Below are positions 34,939 through 45,872 of a stretch of 64,000 bases of DNA, piece by piece. Every line of letters starts with the position of its first letter. The first letter of the stretch is position 1. The notes under the pieces are model-generated. The model did not search any database. It saw nothing but the letters and a program-made list of their open reading frames with translations, and was not told the origin of the DNA. The stretch is from assembly GCF_003234965.1 (NCBI RefSeq), contig NZ_QKVK01000007.1, positions 124,001 to 188,000 of the forward strand. The letters run 5' to 3'. Origin of the DNA: Aestuariivirga litoralis. Its GTDB lineage: Bacteria; Pseudomonadota; Alphaproteobacteria; Rhizobiales; Aestuariivirgaceae. The position numbers were made by a program, and so were the translations under genes.

Positions 34939-35493
34939 GTGAACATCGGCAACCGCCGCGCTGATTTGATATTGATGGCTGCCGCAACTCTGGCTCTGAT
35001 AGGGCTGATAGAACTTTTCGGCATTTCGCTAAAGTCTCAGTGGTATGCTTTGCCGATCGCGGCCTTGTGCCTCATTCCGTCGGAGAAGCTGCTCGCAAGC
35101 CATCCACGTCTCAGGCTTATGCGGCGCACGATTGCTTTCGCAATCCTTGGCGCGTTTACCTTTGCGCAGCTCTCACTCTGCGCTTACTTCGTCGCGAACT
35201 GGATGAGCCTGTTTTACCTCTATTGGCAAGAGCCTGTGAGATCAGCCGACGTAGAGCACAATTTGCTGCTGTCGCCTCCTATTCTTATTCTCCCCTGCCT
35301 CATCTCGCTTTCCTTTCTCTGGATCATGTGGTTGCTGTGGACAGATAGTCCGCAATTGGGGCAGCGCCCGTCCCGTTCCCAAAGACGTAGGGCCGTCCTT
35401 TTCCTGCTCGTGCTCCTGGCAGCGGTCCCTGTCACAGGAGGGGTCTTTTGGTTCTATTCATCTGCCATCCAACGCACGACAGCCCCCTTCTGA
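34939..35493 (+). CDS. Orphan membrane protein D
   Basis: A 184-aa protein starting at a GTG (34939) with a strong AGAAGGAGGA Shine-Dalgarno just upstream, which decides the start. It has five membrane segments, including LILMAAATLALIGLIELF, WYALPIAALCLIP, IAFAILGAFTFAQLSLCAYF and the last, VLFLLVLLAAVPVTGGVFWF. After the third there is FYLYWQEPVRSADVEHN, comparable with protein C. Its end lies six bases from the convergent maeB stop. Function unknown. Confidence 0.65.
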   Translation: MNIGNRRADLILMAAATLALIGLIELFGISLKSQWYALPIAALCLIPSEKLLASHPRLRLMRRTIAFAILGAFTFAQLSLCAYFVANWMSLFYLYWQEPVRSADVEHNLLLSPPILILPCLISLSFLWIMWLLWTDSPQLGQRPSRSQRRRAVLFLLVLLAAVPVTGGVFWFYSSAIQRTTAPF

Positions 35494-35498
35494 TGCAC

Positions 35499-37787
<2,289 letters not shown>

Positions 37788-37840
37788 CGGCACTTCCCCT
37801 CTTTACGCTGCCACGCATGCAGGCATGGCCCCCCCACATC

Positions 37841-37918
37841 CATCATCGCCGGGCTTGACCCGGCGATCCTTTCTCGCGACCGCCGCAAAGGATGCCCGGG
37901 TCAAGCCCGGGCATGACG
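37841..37918. repeat. Palindromic double-hairpin element (copy 4)
   Basis: CATCATCGCCGGGCTTGACC-CGGCGATCC, spacer TTTCTCGCGACCGCCGCAAA, then GGATGCCCGGGTCAAGCCCG and GGCATGACGA. It fills most of the divergent space between maeB and the gene at 37996. Confidence 0.85.
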
Positions 37919-37959
37919 AGGCTGAGGGCAATGTCTTCATGGCCCCGTTCGCCGCTGAT

Positions 37960-37989
37960 TTGCAAGCCTCGCCCCTCTGGGGCTAGAGT
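37960..37989 (+). promoter_or_regulatory. Putative promoter of the gene at 37996, predicting a leaderless transcript
   Basis: TTGCAA (37960-37965) and TAGAGT (37984-37989) are 18 bases apart. A start seven bases after the -10 falls on the A of the ATG at 37996, so the mRNA may have no 5' leader; there is also no Shine-Dalgarno. Confidence 0.5.
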
Positions 37990-37995
37990 GTCGCC

Positions 37996-38634
37996 ATGCT
38001 CACGCCCCTGAAGACCGAAGTGGAGAAAGTCGGCGACCTCGCCCATGAGGCCCGCCGCTTCCGCACCATCCTGTGGAGCTTCGAGAAGAACATCGAGCTG
38101 CTGTTCAAGGGCACGGGGCTCGCCGCCGAGGTGGACCATGCCGCCCTGGCCGAGGCCTTCTCGCGCTGGCGCCAGGCCTTCGACCAGTCGAAACACCTCG
38201 CTGACCTCGACCGCAAGGACTTCACCATCTTCGCTGCCGGCATGATGCTGAAGGAGCTGCTCGCCGCCCGCCCCATCACCGCGATCGTGCCTGATGAGCT
38301 GGGCCTCCCGGCCCTGCCCGCCACGCTGGACCACCGGTTGAAACGCTGGCCCGAGGGCTATGCCTATACCAGCTTCTGCCTGTCGGTCGCTGCTGCCGTT
38401 CTGCACGAGATGGGGGCGGCGGAGCCCACGGAATCGGGCGTGGCGGATGATCCCCGGTTTTGGGATTCGTTCCGCGAGAACGTGGCCGAAAACCCCGCCA
38501 ATGCCATCGCCTTCTTCGACATGGTGGTGGGGCTCCCGCCCAACTGGCAGGCGCCCGACGTGCCCTGGATGCGCCGCACCTTCCTCGATTCCAAGCGCCG
38601 GCTCGAGGCGGAACCCCGTAAAACCATCGAGTAA
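37996..38634 (+). CDS. Conserved-looking cytosolic protein of unknown function
   Basis: A 212-aa mostly helical, soluble protein with no signal peptide or membrane segment. It begins MLTPLKTEVEKVGDLAHEAR and has a central FTIFAAGMMLKELLAARP and a C-terminal NAIAFFDMVVGLPPNW. I do not recognise the family and see no catalytic motif. It lies 69 bp upstream of the response-regulator gene on the same strand and may be co-transcribed with it. Confidence 0.7.
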   Translation: MLTPLKTEVEKVGDLAHEARRFRTILWSFEKNIELLFKGTGLAAEVDHAALAEAFSRWRQAFDQSKHLADLDRKDFTIFAAGMMLKELLAARPITAIVPDELGLPALPATLDHRLKRWPEGYAYTSFCLSVAAAVLHEMGAAEPTESGVADDPRFWDSFRENVAENPANAIAFFDMVVGLPPNWQAPDVPWMRRTFLDSKRRLEAEPRKTIE

Positions 38635-38703
38635 CCCAAGCTTGCCAAGTGCTCCACCTTGGGTGAAGATCGACACCTGAAGGTTGGGGAGGACCTTTGA
38701 ATC

Positions 38704-39357
38704 ATGGCGGCAACGCGCATCCTGATCGTCGATGACCACCCGCTGTTCCGCGAGGCGCTGAAACAGGCCGTCGCCGGGGGTGTGTCCAACGCCCAGGTCA
38801 CGCTCGCCGGCTCGCTCGACCAGGCCACGGCCATTCTCGACAAGGACGACGACCTCGACCTGGTCCTGCTCGACCTGCGCATGCCCGGCGTCCAGGGCCT
38901 CTCGGGCCTCATCTATCTCCGCGCGCAATATCCCAATGTGCCCGTCGCCGTCATCACCGCGGCGGATGATCCGGGCCTGGTCCAGAAGGCGCTGAACCTC
39001 AACGCCTCCGGCTTCATCCCCAAGACCGCCGGCATCGACACCATCGTCGGCGCCGTCAACGCCCTCCTCCGGGGCGGCATCTGGGTGCCCGAGGGCGCCG
39101 CCCAGCCCTCCGCCGCCGACAAGGAGGCCGAGGAGATCGCGCGCCGCGTGGCGACGCTCACCGCCCAGCAGATCCGCGTGCTGATGATGCTGAAGGAAGG
39201 CCTCCTCAACAAGCAGATCGCCTATGAGCTCAACGTCTCCGAGGCCACCATCAAGGCCCATGTCTCGGCCATCCTGCAGAAGCTCAACGTCTCCAGCCGC
39301 ACCCAGGCCGTGATCGCCGCCGCCCGGATCGACGGCGTGGCAGCGGCTGAGCACTGA
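38704..39357 (+). CDS. NarL/LuxR-family response regulator (CrbR/ErdR-like)
   Basis: A 217-aa two-component regulator. The receiver domain has ILIVDDHPLFREAL and the phospho-acceptor Asp in LVLLDLRMPG (about residue 60); the C-terminal LuxR-type helix-turn-helix reads LLNKQIAYELNVSEATIKAH. The nearby SSF-type hybrid kinase at 39614-43132 is the likely partner: in gamma-Proteobacteria CrbS-CrbR (MxtR-ErdR) is such a pair and activates acetyl-CoA synthetase. The pairing here is inferred from neighbourhood and domain type. Confidence 0.88.
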   Translation: MAATRILIVDDHPLFREALKQAVAGGVSNAQVTLAGSLDQATAILDKDDDLDLVLLDLRMPGVQGLSGLIYLRAQYPNVPVAVITAADDPGLVQKALNLNASGFIPKTAGIDTIVGAVNALLRGGIWVPEGAAQPSAADKEAEEIARRVATLTAQQIRVLMMLKEGLLNKQIAYELNVSEATIKAHVSAILQKLNVSSRTQAVIAAARIDGVAAAEH

Positions 39358-39445
39358 GGCGGCAACCGCGCGCACCAGCGCAAGCAGCACGGCCACGGCA
39401 GAAGCCCCGCATCCCATCTCGTCACCCATTTTTGGAGAATGCGCC

Positions 39446-39474
39446 TTTCTAGCACAGCGAGCGCGCGCTGTCAA
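39446..39474 (-). promoter_or_regulatory. Consensus-like sigma-70 promoter reading antisense into the response-regulator gene
   Basis: On the minus strand TTGACA (39474-39469), a 17-base spacer and TAGAAA (39451-39446) make the best promoter match I saw in the window. The predicted start is about 39439. It reads leftwards, away from the kinase gene end at 39614 and into the 3' end of the gene at 38704-39357. No credible protein or RNA gene follows, so the product would be an antisense or small RNA. Confidence 0.55.
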
Positions 39475-39527
39475 GCTGTTTTTTCCTATTATAGGATGGT
39501 CTGATATGACCTCCACAAAGTCCCTCA

Positions 39528-39599
39528 CCCCAGCGAAAGCTGGGGCCCGGGTTCGGGCGGCCGTCACGTGGAAGGCTGGATCCCGGCCTTCGCCGGGAT
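39528..39599. repeat. Second type of intergenic palindrome pair
   Basis: CCCCAGC-GAAA-GCTGGGG (39528-39545) and ATCCCGGC-CTTC-GCCGGGAT (39580-39599). Different in sequence from the element at 25301 and its relatives. It lies at the 3' end of the kinase gene and may act as its transcription terminator or mRNA end. Confidence 0.7.
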
Positions 39600-39613
39600 G
39601 ACGGGCCAAAGGG

Positions 39614-42600
39614 CTAAACCCCCGCCTCCGCCCGGATCGCCACATGCGACATCGCGGCCCTGAGCGCCGCGGGCTTCACCGGCTTTCTCAGCATGTGCAC
39701 GTCATGCGCCACCGCGAGGTCGGCCACCGCCGGCGTGCGGTCCGCCGTGATCAGCACGGCGGGAATGGGCCGGCGCGCCCGGGTCCTCAGCGCCCGGATG
39801 ACCGAGATCCCATCCTCGTTGTTCAGGTGGTAATCGGCGAGGATCATGTCCACCTTGCCGTCCGCCGCGGCGAGCTGGGCCAGTGCCTCCTCGAGGCCCG
39901 TCGCGGTGTGCACGATGTTGCCCCAGCCCGACAGCAGCAGCTCCATCCCCTCGAGGATCGGCTGCTCGTTGTCGATCACCAGCACGCGCACCGCAGCGGC
40001 CAGCGCCGGCGGCTGCACCTTGCGCGGCTTCGGCGTCACGCGCACCCGCAGCTCCTCCGACGCGATCGGCACGTCGACCGCGAAGACCGAGCCCTTGCCC
40101 GGGGTGGAGCGCACATGCACCGGCGTCTCCAGTACCTTGGCCATGCGCTCGACGATGGACAGGCCGAGGCCGAGGCCCGAGGTCCCGTCGCCATCGGTCT
40201 GCAGACGCTGGAATTCCTGGAAGATGATCTCGAGCTTCGAATCGGGAATTCCCGGCCCCGTATCATGGACCTCGATCCTGAGCAGGTCGCCGTGGCGGCG
40301 GCAGCCCATCAGCACGCGGCCCTCCCGCGTGTACTTGATGGCATTCGACACGAAGTTCTGCAGCACGCGCCTCAGCAGCTTGCGGTCGGAGTTCAGCGTC
40401 AGCCCGCAGGGCACCACCGTGAACTTCAGCCCCTTCTTGCGCGCCGCGGGGCCGAACTCCAGCGCCAGCGCCTGCAGGATGTCGTCGATGCGGAAGGGCG
40501 CGGACTCGGCCTTCATGGCACCCGCATCGAGCCGCGAGATGTCGAGCAGAGCCGAGAGGATCTCCTCCACCGCCTCGAGCGAGGAGTCGACGTTGCGGAC
40601 GAGCTCGCCGTCCTTCGAGCGCTTCATGCGCTCGACGAGGGTCGAGGTGAAGAGCCGCGCGGCATTGAGCGGCTGGAGAATGTCGTGGCTCGCCGCCGCG
40701 ATGAAGCGCGTCTTCGACAGGTTGGCCGCATCGGCCTCGGCCTTGGCGGCGGCCAGCTCCTCGTTGAGGCGCGTCAGCTGCGCGGTGCGCTCGGTCACGC
40801 GGCGCTCGAGCGACTCGTTCACCCGCTGCAGTTCCTCCGCCGCCATCACGCTCTCGGTGGCGTCGATCACGGTCACGACCACGCCGCCATCGGGCATGGG
40901 GCTCGACCGGAACTCGAAGACCTGTCCCGTATCCGTGCGCCGTTCACGGAACACGTCCTGCGTCAGCGCGATCTTGCGCACCCGGTCATCGACCGCCCCC
41001 TTGCCCGCCGCGGTGCGCGCCAGGAAGGCGCCCAGCACCTCGGTGATCGGCGTGCCGACGCGGTTGAGGTCGCTGCCCAGCCCCAGGAACTCCTGCAGCG
41101 TCGAGTTCCAGCAGATCAGCGTCATGCCGGGCTCGAACACCGCGAGCCCCTGGTCCACGTTGTCGATCGCCGACTGCAGCAGGTCGCGGTTGTGCTGGAT
41201 CGCGGCGGAGGCATCGTCCAACAGCTTCATAGCGCCACGGGCGTGCGTCGAGTGCCGCTCCAGCATCAGCGCGATCACCAGCCGGGCCGAGGCGACACCC
41301 ACGGCCGAGGCCAGCAGGTGCTCGGCGAAGCGGATCAGCCGCACGTCGGCCTCGCCGCCCTTCACCCCGATCTGGCCCTGCTGGGCGCGGAAGCCCTCGA
41401 AGGCGGCATGCGCCCGGTCGGCGCCGATGTAGCGCGCCACCGTGTCCTCCAGCCGGTCCGCCGTCACCGCCGTGCGCCACAGCTTGAAGCCGGTGCCGGA
41501 GCCGGGCTGGATGTCACGCGTCACGAAGGAGGTGGCCTGCACCCGCTCGATGGGCGTCGGCTGGCGGGTCAGCGAGCCCGCCACATAGGCCGTGACATTG
41601 GCGATGAGGCTCCACACCACGCCATGGGTCAGCGTGTTGAACTCCATGGTGAAGAGGGCGCGTGCCTTGAGCAGGCTCAGCCCCCACGGCCCTTCCTCGA
41701 TGAAGCCGCGCCCGATCCAGCCCGCATCGGCGAAGGCCGGCAGCAGCAGCGTATAGGCCCAGACGATGAAGCCCGCCGTGATGCCCCACATGGCGCCGCG
41801 CGCCGTGGCCCGCTTCCACATCAGCCCGCCGAAGAAGGCCGGCGCGAACTGCGCCACCGCCGCGAAGGAGAGGAGGCCCACCTGCGCCAGCGCCACCGAG
41901 GCGCCGATCATCCGGTAGTAGGCATAGGCCAGGGCGAGGACGAAGATGATGGCCAGCCGGCGGATCAGGATCAGCGTCTCGCCCATGTCCTGGTGCACCG
42001 TGGCGCGATCCGCCTGGCGGCGCAGCATGAGCGGCACCACGAGGTTGTTGCACACCATGATCGAGAGCGCGATGCACTCGACGATCACCATGGCGGTCGA
42101 GGCCGAAAGCCCGCCGAGGAAGGCGATGAGCGCAAAGCCCTCGCTTCCGGCATGGACGGGGAGCGCCAGCACGAAGGTGTCGCCGTCCGAGCCCGGCGGC
42201 AGCAGCAGCAGGCCCGCCACCGCGATGGGGATGACGAAGATGTTGATGGCCACCAGATAGAGCGGGAACAGCCAGGCCGCGCGCTTCACCTCGCGGGCAT
42301 TGGCATTCTCCACCGCCGCCACGTGGAACTGGCGCGGCAGCAGCACGACCGCGAAGGCGGCGAGCAGCGTGAGGGTCAGCCATTGCCCGCCGTCGAGCCC
42401 GCCGGAGAACAGGCCCATCACCTGGGGGTCCGCCGTGGCGCGCTGGAGGAAGGGGCCCACGCCCCCCATCATGCCGAAGACCACGAAGGCGCCGACCGCC
42501 ACGAAGGCCAGCAGCTTCACCATCGATTCGACGGCGATGGCCAGGATCATGCCGTCCTGGTGTTCGGTCGTGTCGATATGCCGCGTGCCGAACAGGATGG

Positions 42601-43132
42601 CGAAGATGCCCATGGTGAGGACCACGAACAGCGACAATCCGTCCATGCCGGTCGACGGCGTCAGGATGTCGCGCGTCCATTGCGGTTCCGAGACCAGCGC
42701 CCCCAGCGCCACCGCCACGGCCTTGAGCTGGATCGAGATGTAGGGAACGATGCCGATCACCGCGATGACGGTGACAAGCGCGCCCAGCGCCTCCGACTTG
42801 CCGTAGCGGGCCGACAGGAAGTCGGCGATGGACGCGATGTTGTGCCGCTTGGTGAGGGTGGCAATCGACTGGATGAGCTTCCAGCCCAGCGCGAAGACCA
42901 GAATCGGTCCCAGATAGATGGGCAGGAAGTCGAGCCCGGTGCGCGACGCGATGCCGACGGAGCCGAAATAGGTCCAGGACGTGCAGTAGACGCCCAGCGA
43001 CAGGGCATAGATCAGCGGCCGGCCGGCCCGCGAGGTCCAGCCGCGCGACCGCCGGTCGCCCCAGGTCGCCACCGCGAAGAGCGCGCCCAGATAGGCCAGC
43101 CCCGCGCCCAGGATGGTCAATTGCCCAATCAT
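39614..43132 (-). CDS. CrbS-like hybrid sensor kinase: SSF transporter domain, STAC, PAS, histidine kinase, receiver
   Basis: A 1172-aa multi-domain membrane sensor. Residues about 1-490 form a sodium/solute symporter-like (SLC5) domain with some 13 membrane segments (starting MIGQLTILGAGLAYLGALF). A STAC-like helical linker lies around 560-680, a PAS-like region around 690-790 (DNVDQGLAVFEPGMTLICWN), then a coiled coil (ERRVTERTAQLTRLNEEL), the kinase H box AASHDILQPLNA (His at about 815), N and G boxes (NAIKYT, DTGPGIP, GLGLGLSIV) and a C-terminal receiver with the Asp in ILADYHL (about 1098). Layout equals CrbS. It is divergent from ccoN and convergent with the NarL-type regulator. Ligand unknown. 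Confidence 0.9.
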   Translation of the reverse strand: MIGQLTILGAGLAYLGALFAVATWGDRRSRGWTSRAGRPLIYALSLGVYCTSWTYFGSVGIASRTGLDFLPIYLGPILVFALGWKLIQSIATLTKRHNIASIADFLSARYGKSEALGALVTVIAVIGIVPYISIQLKAVAVALGALVSEPQWTRDILTPSTGMDGLSLFVVLTMGIFAILFGTRHIDTTEHQDGMILAIAVESMVKLLAFVAVGAFVVFGMMGGVGPFLQRATADPQVMGLFSGGLDGGQWLTLTLLAAFAVVLLPRQFHVAAVENANAREVKRAAWLFPLYLVAINIFVIPIAVAGLLLLPPGSDGDTFVLALPVHAGSEGFALIAFLGGLSASTAMVIVECIALSIMVCNNLVVPLMLRRQADRATVHQDMGETLILIRRLAIIFVLALAYAYYRMIGASVALAQVGLLSFAAVAQFAPAFFGGLMWKRATARGAMWGITAGFIVWAYTLLLPAFADAGWIGRGFIEEGPWGLSLLKARALFTMEFNTLTHGVVWSLIANVTAYVAGSLTRQPTPIERVQATSFVTRDIQPGSGTGFKLWRTAVTADRLEDTVARYIGADRAHAAFEGFRAQQGQIGVKGGEADVRLIRFAEHLLASAVGVASARLVIALMLERHSTHARGAMKLLDDASAAIQHNRDLLQSAIDNVDQGLAVFEPGMTLICWNSTLQEFLGLGSDLNRVGTPITEVLGAFLARTAAGKGAVDDRVRKIALTQDVFRERRTDTGQVFEFRSSPMPDGGVVVTVIDATESVMAAEELQRVNESLERRVTERTAQLTRLNEELAAAKAEADAANLSKTRFIAAASHDILQPLNAARLFTSTLVERMKRSKDGELVRNVDSSLEAVEEILSALLDISRLDAGAMKAESAPFRIDDILQALALEFGPAARKKGLKFTVVPCGLTLNSDRKLLRRVLQNFVSNAIKYTREGRVLMGCRRHGDLLRIEVHDTGPGIPDSKLEIIFQEFQRLQTDGDGTSGLGLGLSIVERMAKVLETPVHVRSTPGKGSVFAVDVPIASEELRVRVTPKPRKVQPPALAAAVRVLVIDNEQPILEGMELLLSGWGNIVHTATGLEEALAQLAAADGKVDMILADYHLNNEDGISVIRALRTRARRPIPAVLITADRTPAVADLAVAHDVHMLRKPVKPAALRAAMSHVAIRAEAGV

Positions 43133-43246
43133 TGGGCGGGCATGATCGGCGCGGCAGGGTTTCGAATCAAGGGCAGTCCGCCACGGCCCCCGCCTTTCGA
43201 CTTTCGGCGCAAAACTGCGCGCGGACGTGGCAGCGGGGCCGCCCGA

Positions 43247-43260
43247 TTGATCCAAGTCAA
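43247..43260 (+). promoter_or_regulatory. FNR/FixK-type box upstream of ccoN
   Basis: TTGAT-CCAA-GTCAA, matching the TTGAY-N4-RTCAA consensus of FnrL/FixK. It is centred about 70 bp before the ccoN start at 43323, so a class II start would be near 43295. It also lies 115 bp upstream of the divergent sensor-kinase gene and could affect it. Confidence 0.8.
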
Positions 43261-43322
43261 TGCCCGTGGCCGTCCCAAAACGCATTCGTGCAGATGAGTT
43301 TTTTTCAGAAAGGGGGTCTCCG

Positions 43323-44957
43323 ATGGGGGCTGATACAATGACACACAAGGGGCAGCCCTCCGGGGGTGGCGCCATGGTGATGATGGCCCTGTGGGGCCTT
43401 CTCGCCCTGCTCGCCATCACGCTGGGTGCCAAGGCGGTGGATACGCCCTACGCGATCCACATGTTCATCTTCGCGCTGGCCGCGATCCTGGCGCTCATCT
43501 TCAAGGCCCGCAGCTTCGGCAAGCCGGCGCCGGACACCTCGGGCTACATGGACGACGTGGTGCGCTACGGCGCCATCGCCACCGTGTTCTGGGGCGTGGT
43601 CGGCTTCCTCGTCGGCCTCGTCATCGCGCTGCAGCTGGCCTACCCGGCCTGGAACCCCAATCTCGAATGGTTCAACTTCGGCCGTCTCCGCCCCCTCCAC
43701 ACCTCGGCGGTGATCTTCGCCTTCGGCGGCAACGCGCTGCTCTGCACCTCCTTCTACGTCGTGCAGCGCACGAACCGCACCCGGCTTGCGCTCGGCAACC
43801 TCGCCTGGTTCGTGTTCTGGGGCTACCAGCTGTTCATCGTGCTGGCTGCCACGGGCTACCTCCTCGGCGTCACCGAGGGCCGTGAATATGCCGAACCCGA
43901 ATGGTACATCGACCTGTGGATCACGGTTGTCTGGGTGGCCTATTTCCTGGTCTTCTTCGGCACCCTGCTGAAGCGCAAGGAAAGCCACATCTACGTGGCC
44001 AACTGGTTCTACCTCTCCTTCATCGTGACGATTGCCATGCTGCACATCGTCAACAACCTGTCGATCCCCGTCTCGGTCTTCGGCTCGAAGAGCTACTCGC
44101 TGTTCTCCGGCGTGCAGGATGCGCTGACGCAGTGGTGGTACGGCCACAACGCGGTGGGCTTCTTCCTCACCGCCGGCTTCCTCGGCATGATGTACTTCTT
44201 CATCCCGAAGCGCGCCAACCGGCCGGTCTACTCCTACCGCCTGTCGATCGTGCACTTCTGGTCGCTGATCTTCCTCTACATCTGGGCGGGTCCGCACCAC
44301 CTCCACTACACTGCGTTGCCCGACTGGGCGCAGACCCTCGGCATGGTGTTCTCCATCATGCTGTGGATGCCGTCCTGGGGTGGCATGATCAACGGCCTGA
44401 TGACGCTCTCGGGCGCCTGGGACAAGCTCCGCACGGACCCCGTGCTGCGCATGATGGTGATCTCGGTCGCCTTCTACGGCATGTCCACCTTCGAAGGCCC
44501 GATGATGTCCATCAAGGCCGTCAACTCGCTGTCGCACTACACCGACTGGACCATCGGCCACGTTCACTCCGGCGCTCTCGGCTGGGTGGGCATGATCTCG
44601 ATGGGCTGCATGTATCACCTGATCCCGCGCCTCTACGGCCAGAAGGAAGTCTATTCGCTCCGCCTGGTCTCCTGGCACGTGTGGCTCGCCACGCTGGGCA
44701 TCGTGGTCTACGCCTCGGCCATGTGGGTCTCGGGCATCATGCAGGGCCTGATGTGGCGTGAGTACGATGCCAACGGCTTCCTCGCCTATTCCTTCGTGGA
44801 AACCGTCGAGGCCATGCACCCCTACTACGTGATCCGTGCCTTCGGTGGCGCGCTGTTCCTCGTGGGTGGCCTGATCATGGTCTACAACCTCTATCGCACC
44901 ATCAAGGGTGCCCAGCCCGTGACGCAGCCGGTCGGCGCGATCTCGGCTGCGGCATAA
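43323..44957 (+). CDS. ccoN: CcoN, cbb3-type cytochrome c oxidase subunit I
   Basis: Catalytic subunit of the high-affinity cbb3 oxidase, reducing O2 in the membrane. The 544-aa protein has about 12-14 membrane segments and histidines for heme b, heme b3 and CuB in [41 protein letters not shown] and [19 protein letters not shown]-containing AGAAAGGGGG stretch lies seven bases before the ATG at 43323; an ATG five codons later is an alternative. It heads the ccoNOQP operon, regulated by the FNR/FixK box. Confidence 0.97.
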   Translation: MGADTMTHKGQPSGGGAMVMMALWGLLALLAITLGAKAVDTPYAIHMFIFALAAILALIFKARSFGKPAPDTSGYMDDVVRYGAIATVFWGVVGFLVGLVIALQLAYPAWNPNLEWFNFGRLRPLHTSAVIFAFGGNALLCTSFYVVQRTNRTRLALGNLAWFVFWGYQLFIVLAATGYLLGVTEGREYAEPEWYIDLWITVVWVAYFLVFFGTLLKRKESHIYVANWFYLSFIVTIAMLHIVNNLSIPVSVFGSKSYSLFSGVQDALTQWWYGHNAVGFFLTAGFLGMMYFFIPKRANRPVYSYRLSIVHFWSLIFLYIWAGPHHLHYTALPDWAQTLGMVFSIMLWMPSWGGMINGLMTLSGAWDKLRTDPVLRMMVISVAFYGMSTFEGPMMSIKAVNSLSHYTDWTIGHVHSGALGWVGMISMGCMYHLIPRLYGQKEVYSLRLVSWHVWLATLGIVVYASAMWVSGIMQGLMWREYDANGFLAYSFVETVEAMHPYYVIRAFGGALFLVGGLIMVYNLYRTIKGAQPVTQPVGAISAAA

Positions 44958-44976
44958 GAACAAGGACACTGGTGCC

Positions 44977-45702
44977 ATGAAGCACGAAACACTCGAAAAG
45001 AACGCCACGCTCCTGCTGATCTTCAGCTTGCTCGTGGTGACCATCGGCGGCCTCGTCCAGATCGTTCCGCTGTTCTTCCTGCAGAACACGATCGAGAAGG
45101 TGGAGGGGATGCGTCCCTATTCACCGCTCGAGCTGGCGGGCCGCAACGTCTACATCCGCGAAGGCTGCTACGTGTGCCACAGCCAGATGATCCGCCCCTT
45201 CCGGGACGAGGTCGAACGCTATGGCCACTACTCGCTCGCCGCCGAGTCGCAGTTCGACCACCCCTTCCAGTGGGGCTCGAAGCGCACCGGGCCGGACCTG
45301 GCCCGCGTCGGCGGCAAGTACTCGGATGAATGGCATCGCCAGCATCTGGCCGACCCGCGCAACGTCGTGCCGGAGTCGATCATGCCGGGCTATGCCTTCC
45401 TGGCCTCGAAGCCCATCGATCCGAAGGGCTTCGGCGCCAACCTCGCCACCATGAACCTCACCGTCAACAACGGTAAGGGCACCATGTACACCGAGGACGA
45501 CATCGCCAACGCCGAGGCCGATCTCGTGGCCCAGGCGACCGGCGAGAACACCGACGGCCTGATGCAGCGCTATCCGAAGGCGGTTGCCCGCAACTTCGAT
45601 GGCGATGGCCAGATCACCGAGATGGACGCAGTCATCGCCTATCTCCAGGTGCTCGGCACGCTGGTCGACTTCTCCACCTTCAAGGCTGACATGTCGAGGT
45701 GA
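44977..45702 (+). CDS. ccoO: CcoO, cbb3 oxidase monoheme cytochrome c subunit
   Basis: Membrane-anchored cytochrome c of 241 aa. One N-terminal membrane segment ([19 protein letters not shown]), then the [20 protein letters not shown] region, and the heme motif CYVCH followed by [18 protein letters not shown]; later methionines ([12 protein letters not shown]) supply the axial ligand. This matches FixO/CcoO over its whole length. It lies 19 bp after ccoN. Confidence 0.97.
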   Translation: MKHETLEKNATLLLIFSLLVVTIGGLVQIVPLFFLQNTIEKVEGMRPYSPLELAGRNVYIREGCYVCHSQMIRPFRDEVERYGHYSLAAESQFDHPFQWGSKRTGPDLARVGGKYSDEWHRQHLADPRNVVPESIMPGYAFLASKPIDPKGFGANLATMNLTVNNGKGTMYTEDDIANAEADLVAQATGENTDGLMQRYPKAVARNFDGDGQITEMDAVIAYLQVLGTLVDFSTFKADMSR

Positions 45703-45707
45703 TGGCA

Positions 45708-45869
45708 ATGGAACACTATACTTTCCTGCGCCAATTGGCGGATAGCTGGGGCCTCGTCGTGATGTTCCTGTTCTTCGTCGGCGCCATCCTCTTCGTCTTC
45801 CGGCCGGGTTCGAAAGAACAATATGCCGAACTGGCGAAGATCCCCCTGCAGAACGGTTCCGAGGACTGA
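45708..45869 (+). CDS. ccoQ: CcoQ, small cbb3 oxidase subunit
   Basis: A 53-aa protein, MEHYTFLRQLADSWGLVVM followed by FLFFVGAILFVFRPG and a polar end. One membrane segment, as in CcoQ/FixQ proteins that stabilise the cbb3 complex. A GAGG lies eight bases before the ATG at 45708; the ATG at 45702, overlapping the ccoO stop, is possible too. It is too short for most gene calls but certain from context. Confidence 0.93.
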   Translation: MEHYTFLRQLADSWGLVVMFLFFVGAILFVFRPGSKEQYAELAKIPLQNGSED

Positions 45870-45872
45870 GAA

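Noticed and set aside
39360-39440. Protein gene downstream of the antisense promoter (frame starting near 39430 on the minus strand)
   Set aside because: The frame runs antisense through the response regulator and has the low-complexity look of a shadow frame; no Shine-Dalgarno or family signal.
39644-43297. 1217-codon open frame on the plus strand opposite the hybrid kinase
   Set aside because: Same cause: the translation is low-complexity (HRR, DRD, GQ runs), while the minus strand encodes complete SSF, kinase and receiver domains.
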